Source: Flagellimonas chongwuensis (GTDB taxonomy: Bacteria > Bacteroidota > Bacteroidia > Flavobacteriales > Flavobacteriaceae). From it: a DNA stretch of 64,000 bases. Shown here one piece after another: positions 40,956 to 50,367 of the stretch; the first letter of the stretch is position 1, and each line of letters begins with the position of its first letter. The stretch lies in the NCBI RefSeq assembly GCF_013376415.1, contig NZ_WYET01000001.1, positions 310,001 through 374,000 of the forward strand, written 5' to 3'. Under the pieces are notes generated by a model. That model made no database searches. It was not told the DNA's origin and saw nothing but the letters and a program-made list of their open reading frames with translations. The translations under genes and the position numbers were made by a program.

Positions 40956-42857
40956 ATGAAAAAGAACATGTTGGCTTCCTTATCCAAGGCTTTATTGATT
41001 TTTTGCCCCATCCTACTGGTAGCAAACAATTTATTGGGTCAACAGCAACAACTAGAAAGCCCTAGCAAAGAGCAACTCACCTTTAAAGTATTTCCAACAA
41101 AGGATTCTCGAATGACCTTTGAAGAGGCTTACGGCAATTTGAACAAATTTTTACCGAAGGAACAAATTCACTATAAGACCCATCCTGATGAGACCTATTG
41201 GGTTATGCTCGATTTTGAGAAGCTGGAGCAATCCTTATCAAAAAATGAAAAATACTTTTTAACGTTAAACTGCTTTGATTACGGTCATGTTTATTACCAA
41301 AAAAATGGGCGCGTATTTAATGAACCTATAGGGCAGTTCAATAAAAATACCCTAAGCAACAAAACAAGCTCTTCCATATATCACTGCGAAATCCCAATTC
41401 CCGAAAATGCTCTAATCAACAATCGCTTTCTGTTTTTGCAGGTAAAGCGTATAAAGTTTATAGAATCCATCAACAATTGGACATTCTGCTTAAAACAGAG
41501 TTCCAATCAAAATTCCTACACCTGGAACAACATAAAATTGTCGATACCCACTTTTATCTACATGGGTGTTGGTTTTATTATGAGCATAGCCATGCTGATT
41601 TTTTATATCTACTTTGGAAAAATTGAGTTCTTGTTGTATTCCCTTTTTGTTTTGTCCATTATAATCTATCTGTTCCATGGGGAGTTGATCTTACCTGAAA
41701 GACTCCAACTGAACAATTCTTTTATCATAAGTTGGCTTTGGGATACCAATGCCATAATTCTGGGAATACTCTACCTAATGTTTGCTCTATTTTATCTTAA
41801 CTTAAAAAAAGAGTACCCCCGAACCTATGTCTTTATCAAAATTGGGATATATGCACACGTACTTCTTTTGATAACAGATCTCTTTTTTTTCGCATTTAGG
41901 TATCATCTAGGACATATCTATCTTTTACAAGTATTAAGGGTCGTTTCGTTTTTGATAACCATTTCCTTTTTGATTTACTTGTTCATTTACAATAAGAACA
42001 GGATAAGTACAATTTTCCTGATTGGCGGAAGCAGTTATATGATAAGTATTTTCATCTATTACTACATTAACTTAGGTTCCGATTCCGACCCCATGCTTTA
42101 TGGAAATTCTTTGGTGTTGATCATTGGCTCGATCCTCGAAATAATATTTTTTGCCTACGGCCTTACCTACAAGGCATTCAACGAATACCTTAAGCGTATT
42201 TATTTTGAACAAGAGGCCATTACCAATGAGAACAAGGCGCTCCGAGCACAAATAAACCCTCATTTTATCTTTAACGCCCTTGGGTCCATTCAGCATCTTA
42301 TCCTTAAAAAGAAGAACGACAGTGCACTAAACTATTTGACCAAATTTAGCCGCATGGCGAGAAATGCCTTAGAAGCATCCGTAGAGGGTACCGGCACACT
42401 GGATGAAGAAATTGAAATGTTGAACGATTATTTGGAACTTGAATCCCTTCGCTTTGACAATGCGTTTTCATACAGTGTAGATATAGATGGGCAACTGGAC
42501 ACTTCCGAAATAGAAATACCATTTATGATTTCGCAACCCTTTGTAGAAAATGCGATCATACATGGTTTACTGCCAAAAACTTCGGGCCAAAAAGAGCTGA
42601 CCATAACCATGAAAGAGGAAGAAGGTTCGTTAAAAATCATAATCGATGATACCGGTGTAGGAAGACATCGGGACAATGAAACCAAAATAACATATCCCAA
42701 TCAAAGAAAATCAAGAGGGCTCGATGTAACGATCAAGAGACTGGAGTCATGGCATTTTGGCTCGGGAAAGGTAGAAATAGTGGACAAATTGGATAACCAA
42801 AGTAAGTCAATGGGTACCAAGGTCATTATTTCCATTCCATTGGAACAATACCAGTAA
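40956..42857 (+). CDS. LytS-type histidine kinase with 7TMR-DISM sensor
   Basis: The 633-residue kinase has a signal peptide, a periplasmic beta-rich domain of the 7TMR-DISM type (about 35-185), about seven membrane helices (about 195-405) and a LytS-type kinase domain. The phospho-acceptor His lies in RAQINPHFIFNALGS at about 430, and the ATPase domain keeps the N-box QPFVENAIIHGLLPK and G-box IIDDTGVGRH. It is a close paralog of the kinase at 44137-46002. No response regulator follows. Confidence 0.88.
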   Translation: MKKNMLASLSKALLIFCPILLVANNLLGQQQQLESPSKEQLTFKVFPTKDSRMTFEEAYGNLNKFLPKEQIHYKTHPDETYWVMLDFEKLEQSLSKNEKYFLTLNCFDYGHVYYQKNGRVFNEPIGQFNKNTLSNKTSSSIYHCEIPIPENALINNRFLFLQVKRIKFIESINNWTFCLKQSSNQNSYTWNNIKLSIPTFIYMGVGFIMSIAMLIFYIYFGKIEFLLYSLFVLSIIIYLFHGELILPERLQLNNSFIISWLWDTNAIILGILYLMFALFYLNLKKEYPRTYVFIKIGIYAHVLLLITDLFFFAFRYHLGHIYLLQVLRVVSFLITISFLIYLFIYNKNRISTIFLIGGSSYMISIFIYYYINLGSDSDPMLYGNSLVLIIGSILEIIFFAYGLTYKAFNEYLKRIYFEQEAITNENKALRAQINPHFIFNALGSIQHLILKKKNDSALNYLTKFSRMARNALEASVEGTGTLDEEIEMLNDYLELESLRFDNAFSYSVDIDGQLDTSEIEIPFMISQPFVENAIIHGLLPKTSGQKELTITMKEEEGSLKIIIDDTGVGRHRDNETKITYPNQRKSRGLDVTIKRLESWHFGSGKVEIVDKLDNQSKSMGTKVIISIPLEQYQ

Positions 42858-42971
42858 GGCTCACATCTCCATAACTGTGGAGCTAAAAGTTAATTAACTA
42901 GGTTTCTTCGCAATAACTATCGATAAATTTCTTACATTCAAAACCTAAACACTAACTAACCCTTTGATACT

Positions 42972-44132
42972 GTGAACTCTGAACAGTTTGAAGACATTCT
43001 CATATACTTTTCCAAATCCTTGATGGGAAAAGAAAATGAAGAAGACATCCTTTGGGATCTGGCCAAAAACTGCATCTCTAAACTGGGGTTTGTGGACTGT
43101 GTTATTTATTTGGTCGATCAAAACAGACAATTGCTTGTTCAGAAAGCCGCTTATGGACCCAAGAATCCTAAGGATAAGGCATTGTACAATCCTGTTTCCA
43201 TTTCCATGGGCGAAGGCATTACGGGAAATGTTGCAAAAACGAGAAGGGCAGCATTGATTCCGGATACATCAAAGGACCCTAGGTATATTGAGGACGATGC
43301 CAATAGACTCTCGGAAATATGCGTTCCCATTGTGCACGAAAACCATCTTTATGGAGTGATTGATTGTGAGCACCCCGAAAAATGCTATTTTAATGAACGG
43401 CATTTAAAAATGCTTTCCGCCATAGCTTCTATCTGTGCCATAAAGATCAAAAGTGTTAGGGCCGGCCAAGAAGTGCTCAAAAAGCAAGAAAAACTTTTAA
43501 AAATCCGAGAAGAGATGCTAGAACTCAAAGTATTGGCACTCAACTCACAGCTCAACCCCCATTTTTTGTTCAACTCACTGAACGCAATCCAATATTTTGT
43601 TACTTCCGAAAAGAAAAAACTGGCACTGGAATACCTGTCCACTTTCAGTAGACTCATACGGTTCTATTTAAGGCAATTGGGGAACGATACCGTTTCACTC
43701 TATAACGAGATTGATATGCTGCACTGGTATCTTAAGCTTCAAAAACTACGGTACGATGATTCCTTTGACTACGTAATCGCCATGGAAAAAAGCTCCGAAA
43801 CACTCCAAGAAGCCATAATACCTTCATTTGTTACCCACACCCTTTTTGAAAATATAATCGAACGTTCCATGTTCAACCAAAAAAAAGGGCAACACTTTAA
43901 AATAAGCTTTAGATCCACCAACTCAGAAGTTGTACTGGTAATTCAATATCAGGAATTTGATTCAAAAAACACTACGCCACCAGAATATCGGGCACGCATA
44001 TTAAAATGGCAAGATCAAATCAAGTTGCTCAATACGGCAAAAGGGTACAATATTAAAAATGAAAGCAAAATCCATAAAATAGGGGAAAGATGGATTGGCA
44101 ACATAACACTTACTCTCCCCAATTTAAGATAG
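42972..44132 (+). CDS. GAF-domain LytS-type protein with degenerate ATPase (likely pseudokinase)
   Basis: The 386-residue soluble protein starts at GTG 42972 and has a GAF sensor domain (about 10-155) followed by a His_kinase segment with the intact acceptor motif SQLNPHFLFNSLNA at about 195. The ATPase part is degraded: the N-box reads HTLFENIIERSMFNQ, where the neighbours have ENAIIHG, and no DxGxG G-box is present in the last 100 residues. It is therefore probably unable to bind ATP, but could be phosphorylated in trans by a neighbouring kinase. The next kinase gene starts 4 bases after its stop. Confidence 0.8.
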   Translation: MNSEQFEDILIYFSKSLMGKENEEDILWDLAKNCISKLGFVDCVIYLVDQNRQLLVQKAAYGPKNPKDKALYNPVSISMGEGITGNVAKTRRAALIPDTSKDPRYIEDDANRLSEICVPIVHENHLYGVIDCEHPEKCYFNERHLKMLSAIASICAIKIKSVRAGQEVLKKQEKLLKIREEMLELKVLALNSQLNPHFLFNSLNAIQYFVTSEKKKLALEYLSTFSRLIRFYLRQLGNDTVSLYNEIDMLHWYLKLQKLRYDDSFDYVIAMEKSSETLQEAIIPSFVTHTLFENIIERSMFNQKKGQHFKISFRSTNSEVVLVIQYQEFDSKNTTPPEYRARILKWQDQIKLLNTAKGYNIKNESKIHKIGERWIGNITLTLPNLR

Positions 44133-44136
44133 CTAC

Positions 44137-46002
44137 ATGAAATTTTACGTGAAGTTTATTTTATCCTTTTTAGCCGTTTTTCCCGCTAATAATCTTTTCT
44201 CCCAAAACCTTGAAAGTTCCTTTTTTAAAAAAGAGATAGGTTTTAAAATTCTAAAAACACAAACTGATACGACCTATAGTGATTTCCTGACCAAGAAAAG
44301 TCAGTTGGTAAAACCCGAAGAAATATCGGAAAAAACTTCCCCTGAGGATACCTATTGGATTCAGTTGGACTTGTATGATCATGTATCAAACCGTTCCAAT
44401 GACAATTACTTTTACCTGACCTTCAACTCATTTGATCATGCCACCATATATCTGGAATCACAAAATAAAATGGTTTCTAAAAAAATAGGCAAGTTTGACA
44501 AAAACAATGAGAGCAGCCAAGTAAATCATTCGTATTACGACTCATTTTTAAAGTTGAGAAAGAGCAATTTGCTCGATAATGAGCATCTATTAATAAAAGC
44601 AAAGCGAATTAGCTTTAAGGAGGATGTCCAGAATTGGGGCTTTACCATTAGCAATGCCTCGCCCAATGCATTTGTTTCGCAAAAGGATTATAAGGACCAA
44701 CTCCCCTACTATTTCTTTACAGGGCTTTGTTTTATCATGTGTTTTACCACATTGTCCTTTTACTTCTTCATCAAAAAATCAGAATTTTTGTGGTACTCCA
44801 TTTACATTGTGGTGACCTTTGTGTATGTGTGCGGACTTAAGTTTGGCATATACGAGTTCATCTTTAACAATAACTACATCTCCTACTGGGTTTCCCAGAG
44901 TTTCTTGTTTGTGGACAACATTGTGTATCTGTTCTTTTTTGCAAGTTTTCTTCAATCTAAAAAAGAATACCCATTTGTTCATTTTTTGGTACAAGTGCTT
45001 GTGGTTCTGAACAGTATAATCCTTATATGTATTGGTGTTTTGTTTGCGCTAGGCGACACCATAGGTTTTATCTTTATTACACAAAACGCCTATGCTATAC
45101 TTAACTTTACCGCACTTATTGGCCTGGCCTATCTCATGTATGTGGGCAAAGATCCTTTGGCCTATGTAATGGCCTTGGCCACATCTGCCTATTGTGCCGC
45201 TCCTTTGATTAGAACATTTTATTCGACCCCTGAAGATGGATTACTGCTGGATGGGCTTTACTATATAATTATTGGTTGTTCTATTGAGATGGTCATATTT
45301 GCATTCGGTCTTTTTTATAAAATCCATTTGGAATTCCGCGAAAACCTGATGCTCCAGCAAAGAGCTCTTTTTGAAAAAACAAGAGCGCTACGGGCCCAAA
45401 TAAATCCACATTTTATTTTTAACTCATTAAGCGCGATTCAACATCTGGTGTCCGTGAAAAAAATCGAAAGTGCTTTAAAATATTTGAACAAGTTCAGTCG
45501 GCTTACCCGAAATGTTCTGGAAAGCTCCATGGAAATCAACATTCTTTTATCGGAAGAAATAAAAATGCTCGAAGACTACTTGTCGTTGGAATTGTTGAGG
45601 TTCGACAACAGTTTTTCCTATATAATTACCATGGACGAAGGTCTTGATCCCGGCGAAATAGAGATTCCTTCTATGATTTTACAGCCCTTTGTAGAAAATG
45701 CATTGATACATGGACTGCTGCCAAAAAAATCCGGAACAAAACAACTCCATATTAGTTTTACGAAAGATAATCATGATCTAATATGTATCGTGGATGACAC
45801 CGGAGTAGGCCGTTTGGCTGCAAAGGATAGGCTTCATATCTATCAGAATGAAAAAAAATCAAGGGGACTGGAGGTTACCAAACTACGATTGCAATCATTA
45901 GGCAAAAACAAAGATTCCATTACCATAGTGGACAAATATGATGATTACAATCATCCAGAGGGAACAAAAGTTATCGTTCGTATTCCCCTAAAAATCCTCT
46001 AA
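44137..46002 (+). CDS. LytS-type histidine kinase with 7TMR-DISM sensor (second copy)
   Basis: The 621-residue kinase has the same layout as the one at 40956: signal peptide, DISM-type periplasmic domain, seven membrane helices and a LytS kinase domain. The acceptor is in RAQINPHFIFNSLSA at about 425; the N-box is QPFVENALIHGLLPK and the G-box is IVDDTGVGRL, so it looks active. It is preceded by the pseudokinase by 4 bases and overlaps plsC convergently by 4 bases. No partner response regulator is seen in this cluster. Confidence 0.88.
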   Translation: MKFYVKFILSFLAVFPANNLFSQNLESSFFKKEIGFKILKTQTDTTYSDFLTKKSQLVKPEEISEKTSPEDTYWIQLDLYDHVSNRSNDNYFYLTFNSFDHATIYLESQNKMVSKKIGKFDKNNESSQVNHSYYDSFLKLRKSNLLDNEHLLIKAKRISFKEDVQNWGFTISNASPNAFVSQKDYKDQLPYYFFTGLCFIMCFTTLSFYFFIKKSEFLWYSIYIVVTFVYVCGLKFGIYEFIFNNNYISYWVSQSFLFVDNIVYLFFFASFLQSKKEYPFVHFLVQVLVVLNSIILICIGVLFALGDTIGFIFITQNAYAILNFTALIGLAYLMYVGKDPLAYVMALATSAYCAAPLIRTFYSTPEDGLLLDGLYYIIIGCSIEMVIFAFGLFYKIHLEFRENLMLQQRALFEKTRALRAQINPHFIFNSLSAIQHLVSVKKIESALKYLNKFSRLTRNVLESSMEINILLSEEIKMLEDYLSLELLRFDNSFSYIITMDEGLDPGEIEIPSMILQPFVENALIHGLLPKKSGTKQLHISFTKDNHDLICIVDDTGVGRLAAKDRLHIYQNEKKSRGLEVTKLRLQSLGKNKDSITIVDKYDDYNHPEGTKVIVRIPLKIL

Positions 46003-46736
46003 TTCTTTACCAAATCCTCCAAAATAACCTGTCTCACCTCTTCACGAAGCGTTGAGGTATCGGAGGCAGCTAAAATTCCTGTCTCGAAAAATGGATGCAC
46101 AATGGCACGTATCGGTCCCGGTGCCCCACTTAAAAAAGTAAAGGAAAAACGTTTTTTATTGTCCAAAAATGTCATCGGCACCACAGGAATGTTGTGGGCA
46201 ATGGCCATTTTAAACGCGCCATCCTTGAACTTGTCCAGAACCACATGCTCTTCCGGAACGCCCCCTTCGGGAAAAATACAAATGCTCAGCCCTTGGTTAA
46301 GACGTTTCTGGGCACGGCGATATACACCAGTACGGCTTTTTACACTATCCCTGTCCACCAGAATACAAACCCGCTTATAAAAGAAGCCAAAAATTGGAAT
46401 GCTAACCAATTCCTTTTTGCCTACAAACACAAATGGATTAGGACTAACTATCAGCATTAACATAATATCCAGCATACTGGTATGGTTTGCCACCAACATG
46501 TAACTTTTACCTCTTTCCATTCGCTGTTGACGCAGAATTTTTGGAAAACAGCCCATTCCATATAGGATTGGCCTCGCCCACAAATTCCGGGCAAGCCAAA
46601 AAAATTGGTGATAGGTCTTCTCCGAAATGGTCAACAGAAGAAGAATAGGAAAAAACAAAAGAATGGGCACGGTAACCAGAATATAGAACCAGACCCTATA
46701 CAACACATGTCCCACATTTTTGATTGCTCCAAGCAT
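45999..46736 (-). CDS. plsC: 1-acylglycerol-3-phosphate acyltransferase
   Basis: This membrane-bound enzyme adds the second acyl chain in phosphatidic acid synthesis. The acyltransferase motifs are visible: NHTSMLD (HX4D, about 75-81), the ILVDRDSVKSR block, FPEGGVPEEH and VPMTFLDNKKR. An N-terminal hydrophobic segment anchors it. The ATG at 46736 (MLGAIKNV) is preferred over the TTG at 46760. A -7-like element lies four bases before this ATG. Confidence 0.9.
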   Translation of the reverse strand: MLGAIKNVGHVLYRVWFYILVTVPILLFFPILLLLTISEKTYHQFFWLARNLWARPILYGMGCFPKILRQQRMERGKSYMLVANHTSMLDIMLMLIVSPNPFVFVGKKELVSIPIFGFFYKRVCILVDRDSVKSRTGVYRRAQKRLNQGLSICIFPEGGVPEEHVVLDKFKDGAFKMAIAHNIPVVPMTFLDNKKRFSFTFLSGAPGPIRAIVHPFFETGILAASDTSTLREEVRQVILEDLVKN

Positions 46737-46740
46737 CCGC

Positions 46741-46748
46741 CAAATGTA
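46741..46748 (-). promoter_or_regulatory. Possible -7 element directly in front of plsC
   Basis: On the minus strand TACATTTG (46748-46741) fits TAnnTTTG and is four bases before the plsC ATG, as in thiL. A leaderless message is possible. No TTG is found 20 bases upstream. Confidence 0.3.
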
Positions 46749-46850
46749 AAGTATTTCCAAAATTTAGCTCTGATAGCGTCCCATCTTTTAGACTAAAAGC
46801 CACTTTTTTTATAAGTAAGGGATGCTTACTTTTACGGGCAAAAATTAGGC

Positions 46851-47819
46851 ATGGCACGAATACTTACCGGCATACAGAGTACAGGAACACCACATTTGGG
46901 GAATATTTTGGGTGCGATTTCACCAGCTATAGAAATGGCACAGGATCCAAAGAATGATTCCTTCCTCTTTATCGCAGATATGCACTCGCTTACCCAGATT
47001 AAAGATGGGGAGCTGCTACGGAACAATACATATGCTATTGCTGCCGCTTGGCTTGCATTTGGACTGGATATTGAAAAAACAGTTTTCTACAGACAGAGCG
47101 ATATTCCGCAAACGGCGGAATTGGCTTGGTACCTTAGCTGCTTCTACCCCTACCAAAGATTGACCTTGGCACATTCGTTCAAGGACAAGGCGGACAGATT
47201 GGAAGATGTAAATGCCGGACTGTTTACCTATCCTATGTTGATGGCCGCCGACATTTTGTTGTATGATGCGGATATTGTCCCAGTGGGAAAAGACCAACTT
47301 CAGCACTTGGAAATGACGCGTGACGTGGCGTCGCGCTTCCACAACCAAATGGGAGAAACTTTTGTAATGCCAGAGGCCAAGGTACACGAACAAACCATGT
47401 ACGTACCAGGAACCGATGGCGAAAAAATGAGCAAAAGTCGCGGAAACCTCATCAATTTGTTCCAGACCGATAAAAAGTTGCGGAAGCAGATTATGGGCAT
47501 TGTTACGGACAGTACTCCTATGGAAGAGCCCAAGGACCCGAGCAAGGACAACGTGTTTGCATTGTACAAATTATTGGGAACTCCAGAACAGGTAGAAGAA
47601 ATGAGTGCCAACTATTTGGCCGGTAATTATGGCTACGGACATGCCAAACAGGCCCTGTACGAACTTATCGTGGAAAAGTTTGAAGAGCCCCGCGAAAAGT
47701 TCGAGTACTACATGAACCACAAAAACGAAGTCGACGAAGCTTTGGCCTTTGGTGCAGAAAAAGCCCGTAAAGTAGCCGATGGAGTGTTAACAAGGGTTCG
47801 TGAGAAGTTGGGATACTAG
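46851..47819 (+). CDS. trpS: Tryptophanyl-tRNA synthetase
   Basis: The 322-residue class Ic enzyme charges tRNA-Trp. The HIGH-type motif appears as TPHLGNILGA at about 11-20, and KMSKS as GEKMSKSRGN at about 194-203. FTYPMLMAADILLYDADIVPVGKDQ and HLEMTRDVASRF belong to the catalytic core. The length is normal for bacterial TrpRS. It is divergent from plsC. Confidence 0.96.
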   Translation: MARILTGIQSTGTPHLGNILGAISPAIEMAQDPKNDSFLFIADMHSLTQIKDGELLRNNTYAIAAAWLAFGLDIEKTVFYRQSDIPQTAELAWYLSCFYPYQRLTLAHSFKDKADRLEDVNAGLFTYPMLMAADILLYDADIVPVGKDQLQHLEMTRDVASRFHNQMGETFVMPEAKVHEQTMYVPGTDGEKMSKSRGNLINLFQTDKKLRKQIMGIVTDSTPMEEPKDPSKDNVFALYKLLGTPEQVEEMSANYLAGNYGYGHAKQALYELIVEKFEEPREKFEYYMNHKNEVDEALAFGAEKARKVADGVLTRVREKLGY

Positions 47820-48152
47820 CCTTTCATCGTCAATTTGATGGAATCGCTTATTATTATCTGGACACCTAAATTAGATAACCCTCCTTATTTGGGGCAAACT
47901 TTACCAAAACCTCGATTTTCTGTGGCTTCTCCCCGCTGAACTACACCCAAAAACAGAGTGACTGTTCTGTTGTGGCTTGCATCGATGAGCTGTTGTTTTC
48001 CAACACTTCAATTCGTTTATGTTGCTGTTTTTTCAGATGAGCGGCAGGCACTAGTGCCTATTTTAAGCTGAAGAATCACTTTTTCCCAAAAATCCAATCA
48101 TCCATCAATATAACCCCTATACCCTTTACCTAAAACTTTTTACCTATGTCAA
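47820..48152. other. Intergenic region without a recognised gene
   Basis: These 333 bases between convergent trpS and dprA hold no gene I can support. A 14-base perfect palindrome (AGGCACTAGTGCCT, 48046-48059) is present. A short minus-strand frame (about 30 codons ending near 47953) shares the word aacagaacagtca with the dprA coding strand, which is probably chance. Confidence 0.6.
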
Positions 48153-49259
48153 CTACACCGCTTCGAACATTTTACCGGGCAATGGTCGGATAACTCCCTT
48201 CATCTCCATGTTCAATAAAGTGGATGAAACCTTAAAAATGGGCAGGTTGCACTCCAAAGCAACGGTATCCAGCAACTGTTTCCCGTTTATCTGCAGGTAG
48301 GAGTAGATTGACTGTTCTGTTTCATCCAACTCGACGAACAGCTGTTTTTGCACCGTTTTTTCCTGTTTTTCTTCCTCAATTTCCCATCCTAAAAGGTAAA
48401 CCAGCTCTGCTGCAGAGGTCAATAAGTGTGCTTTTTGATATTTGATGAGGTCATTGCACCCCTTGCTCCACTTATCGGTCGCCCTTCCCGGAACAGCGAA
48501 GACATCCCGGTGATATCCATGTGCAATATCCGCCGTGACCAGACTGCCGCCCTTCTCTGCTGATTCTATGACAACGGTAGCTTCGCTGATTCCGGCAATA
48601 ATCCTGTTACGTTTTAGAAAATTCTCACGATTGGGTTGACTGTTGCTCCAAAACTCCGTGACAAAACCACCGTTTTTCTCCATCTTGGTTTCATATTTGG
48701 CATGCACCTTTGGATAAATTTGATTAAGCCCGTGTGCCATACAGGCAATGGTCTGCAATCCATGGTCCATTGCCGCCTTTTGAATGGAAATATCCACCCC
48801 ATAGGCGAAGCCACTTACAATGACCGGGTTTAGCGGGGCTAATTCTTCAATAAATTGAGTACAAAATGAAGTCCCGTAGTTGGTTACGTTCCTAGTCCCG
48901 ACCACACTGATAATTTTTTGGTTGTTCAAATCAATGTTTCCTCGTTGGAAAAGCAAAATCGGACAATCCACACAATGCTTTAGACGGGCAGGATAATCAT
49001 CATCCATAAAATAAGAGATGATAATATCTTCTTTGGTCAAAAATTCAAACTCCTTTTGGGCTTCTTCCAGATGGATGGTATCAAATAGACCCTTTAAGGT
49101 CATCTTTCCAATCCCATCAATTTTTAAAAGGTGGTGCAGCTTGTCCTCAAAAATAGCTGTTGAACTTCCGCAATGGGCAATTAATTTTTTAGCCGTAACA
49201 TCTCCGATATTCGGAATGTTTTGCAACCGTAAGGCCGCAATAATTTCAGGTTCAGTCAT
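48153..49259 (-). CDS. dprA: DNA-processing protein DprA
   Basis: DprA loads RecA onto incoming single-stranded DNA in transformation. The 368-residue protein has an N-terminal helix-hairpin region (IPNIGDVTAKKLI), a Rossmann-like core with SVVGTRNVTNYG, VSGFAYGVD and VIESAEKGGSLVTADIA, and a C-terminal winged-helix-like segment (about 305-368). It is convergent with trpS and divergent from the HU/SPOR gene. Whether this organism is naturally competent cannot be told here. Confidence 0.94.
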   Translation of the reverse strand: MTEPEIIAALRLQNIPNIGDVTAKKLIAHCGSSTAIFEDKLHHLLKIDGIGKMTLKGLFDTIHLEEAQKEFEFLTKEDIIISYFMDDDYPARLKHCVDCPILLFQRGNIDLNNQKIISVVGTRNVTNYGTSFCTQFIEELAPLNPVIVSGFAYGVDISIQKAAMDHGLQTIACMAHGLNQIYPKVHAKYETKMEKNGGFVTEFWSNSQPNRENFLKRNRIIAGISEATVVIESAEKGGSLVTADIAHGYHRDVFAVPGRATDKWSKGCNDLIKYQKAHLLTSAAELVYLLGWEIEEEKQEKTVQKQLFVELDETEQSIYSYLQINGKQLLDTVALECNLPIFKVSSTLLNMEMKGVIRPLPGKMFEAV

Positions 49260-49364
49260 TTGATTTGGGCGTCAAAGTTGTCCACAAAATACAGATTTTC
49301 AAATGTTAATAAAAAGTTATCCGGCTTATTTTGTACTGTCCCATTTTTTACAATATTTGTGCCT

Positions 49365-50309
49365 ATGCGGATAGATTCATACATAGAAAAATTGTTGTTC
49401 GATTACAATTGTGTTGTAGTGCCAGGTTTTGGGGCTTTTTTGGCCCATGGTAAATCCGCAGAAATTGATTTGGCGACCAATACATTGGTGCCACCTAGCA
49501 AGACCATTTCCTTTAACGCCCAACTGTCCAAAAATGATGGTTTGTTGGTGTCCCATATCTCCAAAGAAAAGAATTTGGGGTATGAGGATATGCTTCATGA
49601 AGTGGAAAACATTGCCGACGATTGGAACACCAGATTGGCCCAAGGAGATAGCATTGAGCTTTTTGGAATCGGAAAATTGTGGCATAACAGTGAACAACGT
49701 ATCCAGTTTCAACCCGAAGAAAAAATCAATTTTTTGACTTCTTCCTTTGGACTATCCACATTTGCCGCTACTCCAATTCAACGTGAGGTCATCAAAGAAG
49801 AGATAGAAGAATTGGAAGAGCGTATTCCATTTATCATCACTCCAGAGAAAAGGGAACAAACTTCCTTTAGACCTTGGTTAAAGTATGCGGCAGTTATCCT
49901 GTTGGCGGTGTCTTTTGGTGCTACATCCTACCGTACTTATGGGGAACTCCAACAAAAAGAGGTTGCCGCTCAACAAGATGCGCAACAAGAAGTATCCCGT
50001 TTGATCCAGGAAGCTACGTTTTTTGAAAGTGCTCCATTGGAATTGCCCGCCATCAACATTAAAGTGACCAAAAAGAAATTGGGCAAACATCACATTATTG
50101 CCGGTGCTTTTCGTGAAGAGCAAAATGCCGACAAAAAGGTGGACCAACTCAAACAAAAGGGATACAATGCATTTTATTTGGGTGTGAACAAGTACGGATT
50201 GCATCAGGTAGCCTATGATAGTTTTGATGACCCCAAGGAAGCTCTCATATTTTTAAGGGAGGTAAAAAGCAAGGAATCAAGAGATGCTTGGATGCTTTCC
50301 GAGAAATAA
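49365..50309 (+). CDS. HU-CCDC81/SPOR domain membrane protein
   Basis: The 314-residue protein has an N-terminal HU-like (HU-CCDC81) domain with YNCVVVPGFGAFLAHG and a second DNA-binding-like half, one membrane helix (about 198-216, LKYAAVILLAVSFG) and a C-terminal SPOR domain (about 255-305, HHIIAGAFREEQNADKKV) that binds denuded peptidoglycan at septa. The frame is open to 49260, but MRIDSYIEK at 49365 is the family start. Such proteins link the nucleoid or cytoplasm with the cell wall in Bacteroidetes, although the function is not settled. Confidence 0.88.
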   Translation: MRIDSYIEKLLFDYNCVVVPGFGAFLAHGKSAEIDLATNTLVPPSKTISFNAQLSKNDGLLVSHISKEKNLGYEDMLHEVENIADDWNTRLAQGDSIELFGIGKLWHNSEQRIQFQPEEKINFLTSSFGLSTFAATPIQREVIKEEIEELEERIPFIITPEKREQTSFRPWLKYAAVILLAVSFGATSYRTYGELQQKEVAAQQDAQQEVSRLIQEATFFESAPLELPAINIKVTKKKLGKHHIIAGAFREEQNADKKVDQLKQKGYNAFYLGVNKYGLHQVAYDSFDDPKEALIFLREVKSKESRDAWMLSEK

Positions 50310-50343
50310 TCCCGCTTTCCTTTAAAACCATTCCACACTTCAA

Positions 50344-50351
50344 TATCTTTG
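50344..50351 (+). promoter_or_regulatory. -7 element of the acyl-CoA thioesterase gene
   Basis: TATCTTTG fits TAnnTTTG and is 16 bases before the ATG at 50368. A TTT (50321-50323) lies 20 bases upstream in place of TTG. Confidence 0.5.
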
Positions 50352-50367
50352 CGCAAAATTTTAAGGT

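Noticed and set aside
47950-48060. Similarity of a short stretch to dprA
   Set aside because: The shared word aacagaacagtca and loosely similar flanks cover only about 45 bases and probably arose by chance; no longer alignment could be built by eye.
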